Shown piece by piece: positions 6,056 through 6,871 of a stretch of DNA of 6,871 nt. The DNA is from Gammaproteobacteria bacterium (GTDB lineage Bacteria; Pseudomonadota; Gammaproteobacteria; Francisellales; CACEW01). The stretch spans positions 1-6,871 of the forward strand of contig JANQIS010000179.1 of NCBI GenBank assembly GCA_028282045.1. Direction: 5' to 3'. The notes beneath the pieces are model-generated. The model did not search any database. It was not told the DNA's origin and saw only the letters and a program-made list of their open reading frames with translations. The stretch's first letter is position 1, and every line of letters starts with the position of its first letter. The translations under genes were made by a program, and so were the position numbers.

Positions 6056-6340
6056 TTAATTTTCTGCCAGTCTTCTTAAGTTGGCTCCCATGTATGCCTG
6101 AACATCGTTCTCAGTAGATTTGCCATTCTTCACTAGTTGGATGTCATAACCCATAACAGAGCGTATTTCTTGAATACTATCAATGTGCATTTTTTTGCTT
6201 TTGAAAGATGGGTCCTGGTTAACTTTTATCTTTGCTTGTTGGATGTTATCTGCGGCTATAAGGAAGTTTGTATGAGTTTCATATACTCCTCCATGTAATC
6301 CCTCATCATAAAAGCCCGCATGAACTAAAAATAAAAGCAT
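6056..6340 (-). CDS. Small DUF1543-like protein of unknown function
   Basis: The 94-residue protein starts MLLFLVHAGFYDEG and has ETHTNFLIAADNI in the middle, then MHIDSIQEIRSVMGYDIQLV at about 51-70. The start (M-LFxV) and the HIDS...VxGYxI block are what I associate with DUF1543, a family of small soluble proteins without an established function. I see no signal peptide or membrane segment; the first residues are hydrophobic but short. A TTG at 6352 would add four residues. The ATG at 6340 is preferred because it matches the family start, and GGAAA lies 7 nt before it. The glycosyltransferase fragment begins 1 bp after its stop, implying an operon. The gene is intact and AT-richer than the hemA block, so it may be the surviving part of an acquired cluster. 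Confidence 0.55.
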   Translation of the reverse strand: MLLFLVHAGFYDEGLHGGVYETHTNFLIAADNIQQAKIKVNQDPSFKSKKMHIDSIQEIRSVMGYDIQLVKNGKSTENDVQAYMGANLRRLAEN

Positions 6341-6370
6341 AATGATTTCCAAAAAAAAACAATACTATAT

Positions 6371-6376
6371 ATTATA
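6371..6376 (-). promoter_or_regulatory. Possible -10 box for the DUF1543-like gene
   Basis: A perfect TATAAT (6376-6371, minus strand) lies about 30 bp before the ATG at 6340 in very AT-rich DNA. The best -35 is TTTTTA, 16 bp upstream, from a run of T at the tail of the transposase remnant. AT-rich DNA produces such boxes by chance, so confidence is low. Confidence 0.3.
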
Positions 6377-6428
6377 TCTTAAAACCCCAGCGTAAAAAAA
6401 CAAGGGGAGTCTTCCAGGGCAAGCGCAT

Positions 6429-6822
6429 CTAATTTTCAGCGATGACACGCGCAAGGTAGTCAGTGTTTGCGGCAGCTTTCCTTTGTTTTCTTACCATTTT
6501 CTTCTCGAGTGGCAGTGATGCGTATCACCGAATTGAGATTGCGCCAACGTTCATCAATGTGGCCTGTGAGTTGTGCTGCATCCAGCACCCAGAATACTCG
6601 CCTTATTGTTTCATGATGAGGGATACCATTTGGTAAGCTCAGAAACCCATCAAGCCAGGCATAGTGCTCTTGGCCGAAATCCTCGATTTCTTCCCATCCT
6701 TCCGCTCCTGCTATTACCGCACAAAGCCCTAGTGCTATGATATCTAAAAGTAAATGTTTCTTTGTCCTATCTACTCGTGGATCTTGGATTTTACCAAAGC
6801 ATTCTACAAATATCGGCGCCAT
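6429..6822 (-). pseudogene. ISAs1-family transposase, two internal deletions and a frameshift
   Basis: Residues 1 to about 85 are a typical N-terminal accessory domain of ISAs1-family transposases: FGKIQDPRVDRTKKHLLLDI, then AVIAGAEGWEEIEDFG and NGIPHHETIRRVFWVLD. The frame then jumps to DERWRNLNSVIRITATREEN, which in full-length relatives lies far downstream, beyond the catalytic aspartates. After GKKTKE the frame ends at a TGA (6460). In another frame the final codons read KAAANTDYLARVIAEN and stop at TAG (6429), resembling the family C-terminus, so a second deletion changed the frame. The DDE catalytic core is absent and the protein cannot transpose. The ATG at 6822 keeps a good ribosome-binding site, GGAGA at 6832-6828. 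The deletion points are inferred from remembered family sequence. Confidence 0.75.
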
Positions 6823-6827
6823 TTCTA

Positions 6828-6832
6828 TCTCC
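6828..6832 (-). promoter_or_regulatory. Ribosome-binding site of the ISAs1-type transposase remnant
   Basis: GGAGA on the minus strand, 5 nt before the ATG at 6822. It supports the original transposase start. Confidence 0.5.
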
Positions 6833-6871
6833 AGGGGATAATACTCCCTGGATACAATGAACTAAATAATT

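Larger units (their letters stand above)
6401..6850 (-). mobile_element. Internally deleted ISAs1-family insertion sequence remnant
   Basis: A shortened ISAs1-family transposase gene fills this interval. The probable outer ends are CAGGGAGTATT (6850-6840, minus strand) and CAAGGGGAGTCTT (6401-6413, plus strand). They share GGGAGTNTT and so look like degenerate terminal inverted repeats. The 5' end also contains CCAGGG and CCCTGG as an imperfect palindrome (6851-6831). No target duplication is apparent. An intact ISAs1-family element is roughly 1.2-1.3 kb, so about two thirds has been lost. Exact limits are uncertain. Confidence 0.6.

Noticed and set aside
6341..6352. TTG start for the DUF1543-like protein
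   Set aside because: It adds only four residues, and the ATG at 6340 matches the family start and has GGAAA upstream.
1..6871. Defence system, CRISPR array, tRNA or rRNA gene, phage genes
   Set aside because: No spaced direct repeats, RNA gene sequences or recognisable defence or phage proteins were seen on either strand.

Overview
This is a gammaproteobacterial chromosomal segment with every recognisable gene on the minus strand. It joins a conserved housekeeping operon (about 1.4-5.4 kb) to a decayed accessory region (about 5.4-6.87 kb), and the start of an insertion sequence lies at the left edge. LolB together with HemA-PrfA-PrmC, and the close similarity of PrfA, PrmC, HemA and LolB to their enterobacterial counterparts, indicate Gammaproteobacteria. 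I cannot name the genus. Base composition is moderate (one 60-base line inside hemA is about 52% G+C). Remnants of two IS families in under 7 kb suggest an IS-rich genome.

Housekeeping block, in transcription order (right to left): hemA (glutamyl-tRNA reductase, first committed step of C5 haem synthesis), prfA (peptide release factor 1), prmC (methylates the GGQ glutamine of release factors), lolB (outer-membrane lipoprotein receptor) and tcyP (L-cystine symporter family). Gaps are 26, 7, 48 and 69 bp and no terminator is evident between the genes. A strong sigma70-type promoter (GTGACA, 17 bp, TATAAT) lies just upstream of hemA. It places the start of transcription only about 6 nt before an upstream GTG, so the ATG at 5336 is the likely hemA start. 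In E. coli lolB is divergent from hemA; here it lies downstream of prmC on the same strand. A sequence matching 14 of the 15 positions of the Fur-type pattern TGATAATNATTATCA overlaps the lolB stop codon ahead of tcyP.

Left edge (1-125): directly abutting the tcyP stop codon is what looks like the left end of an IS1-family element. It has a GGTGTTG tip and then a GTG-initiated reading frame beginning MAYIQVCCP, like the zinc-finger start of InsA. The near-perfect ribosome-binding site of this frame is paired in a hairpin with an upstream copy of its complement, a layout expected to block transposase translation from tcyP read-through RNA.

Right part (5.4-6.87 kb): a gene-poor stretch of about 380 bp carries the hemA promoter, an operator-like dyad and a perfect 11-bp stem-loop. 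Next come the N-terminal third of a glycosyltransferase cut off just before its expected DxD motif, a small DUF1543-like gene almost touching it (1-bp gap), and an ISAs1-family transposase remnant that has lost its catalytic core through two internal deletions. I see no defence island, CRISPR array, RNA gene or clearly new multi-gene system. The most interesting signals are the IS1 leader hairpin, the Fur-like site, the hemA upstream dyad and the composite junction at the broken glycosyltransferase.
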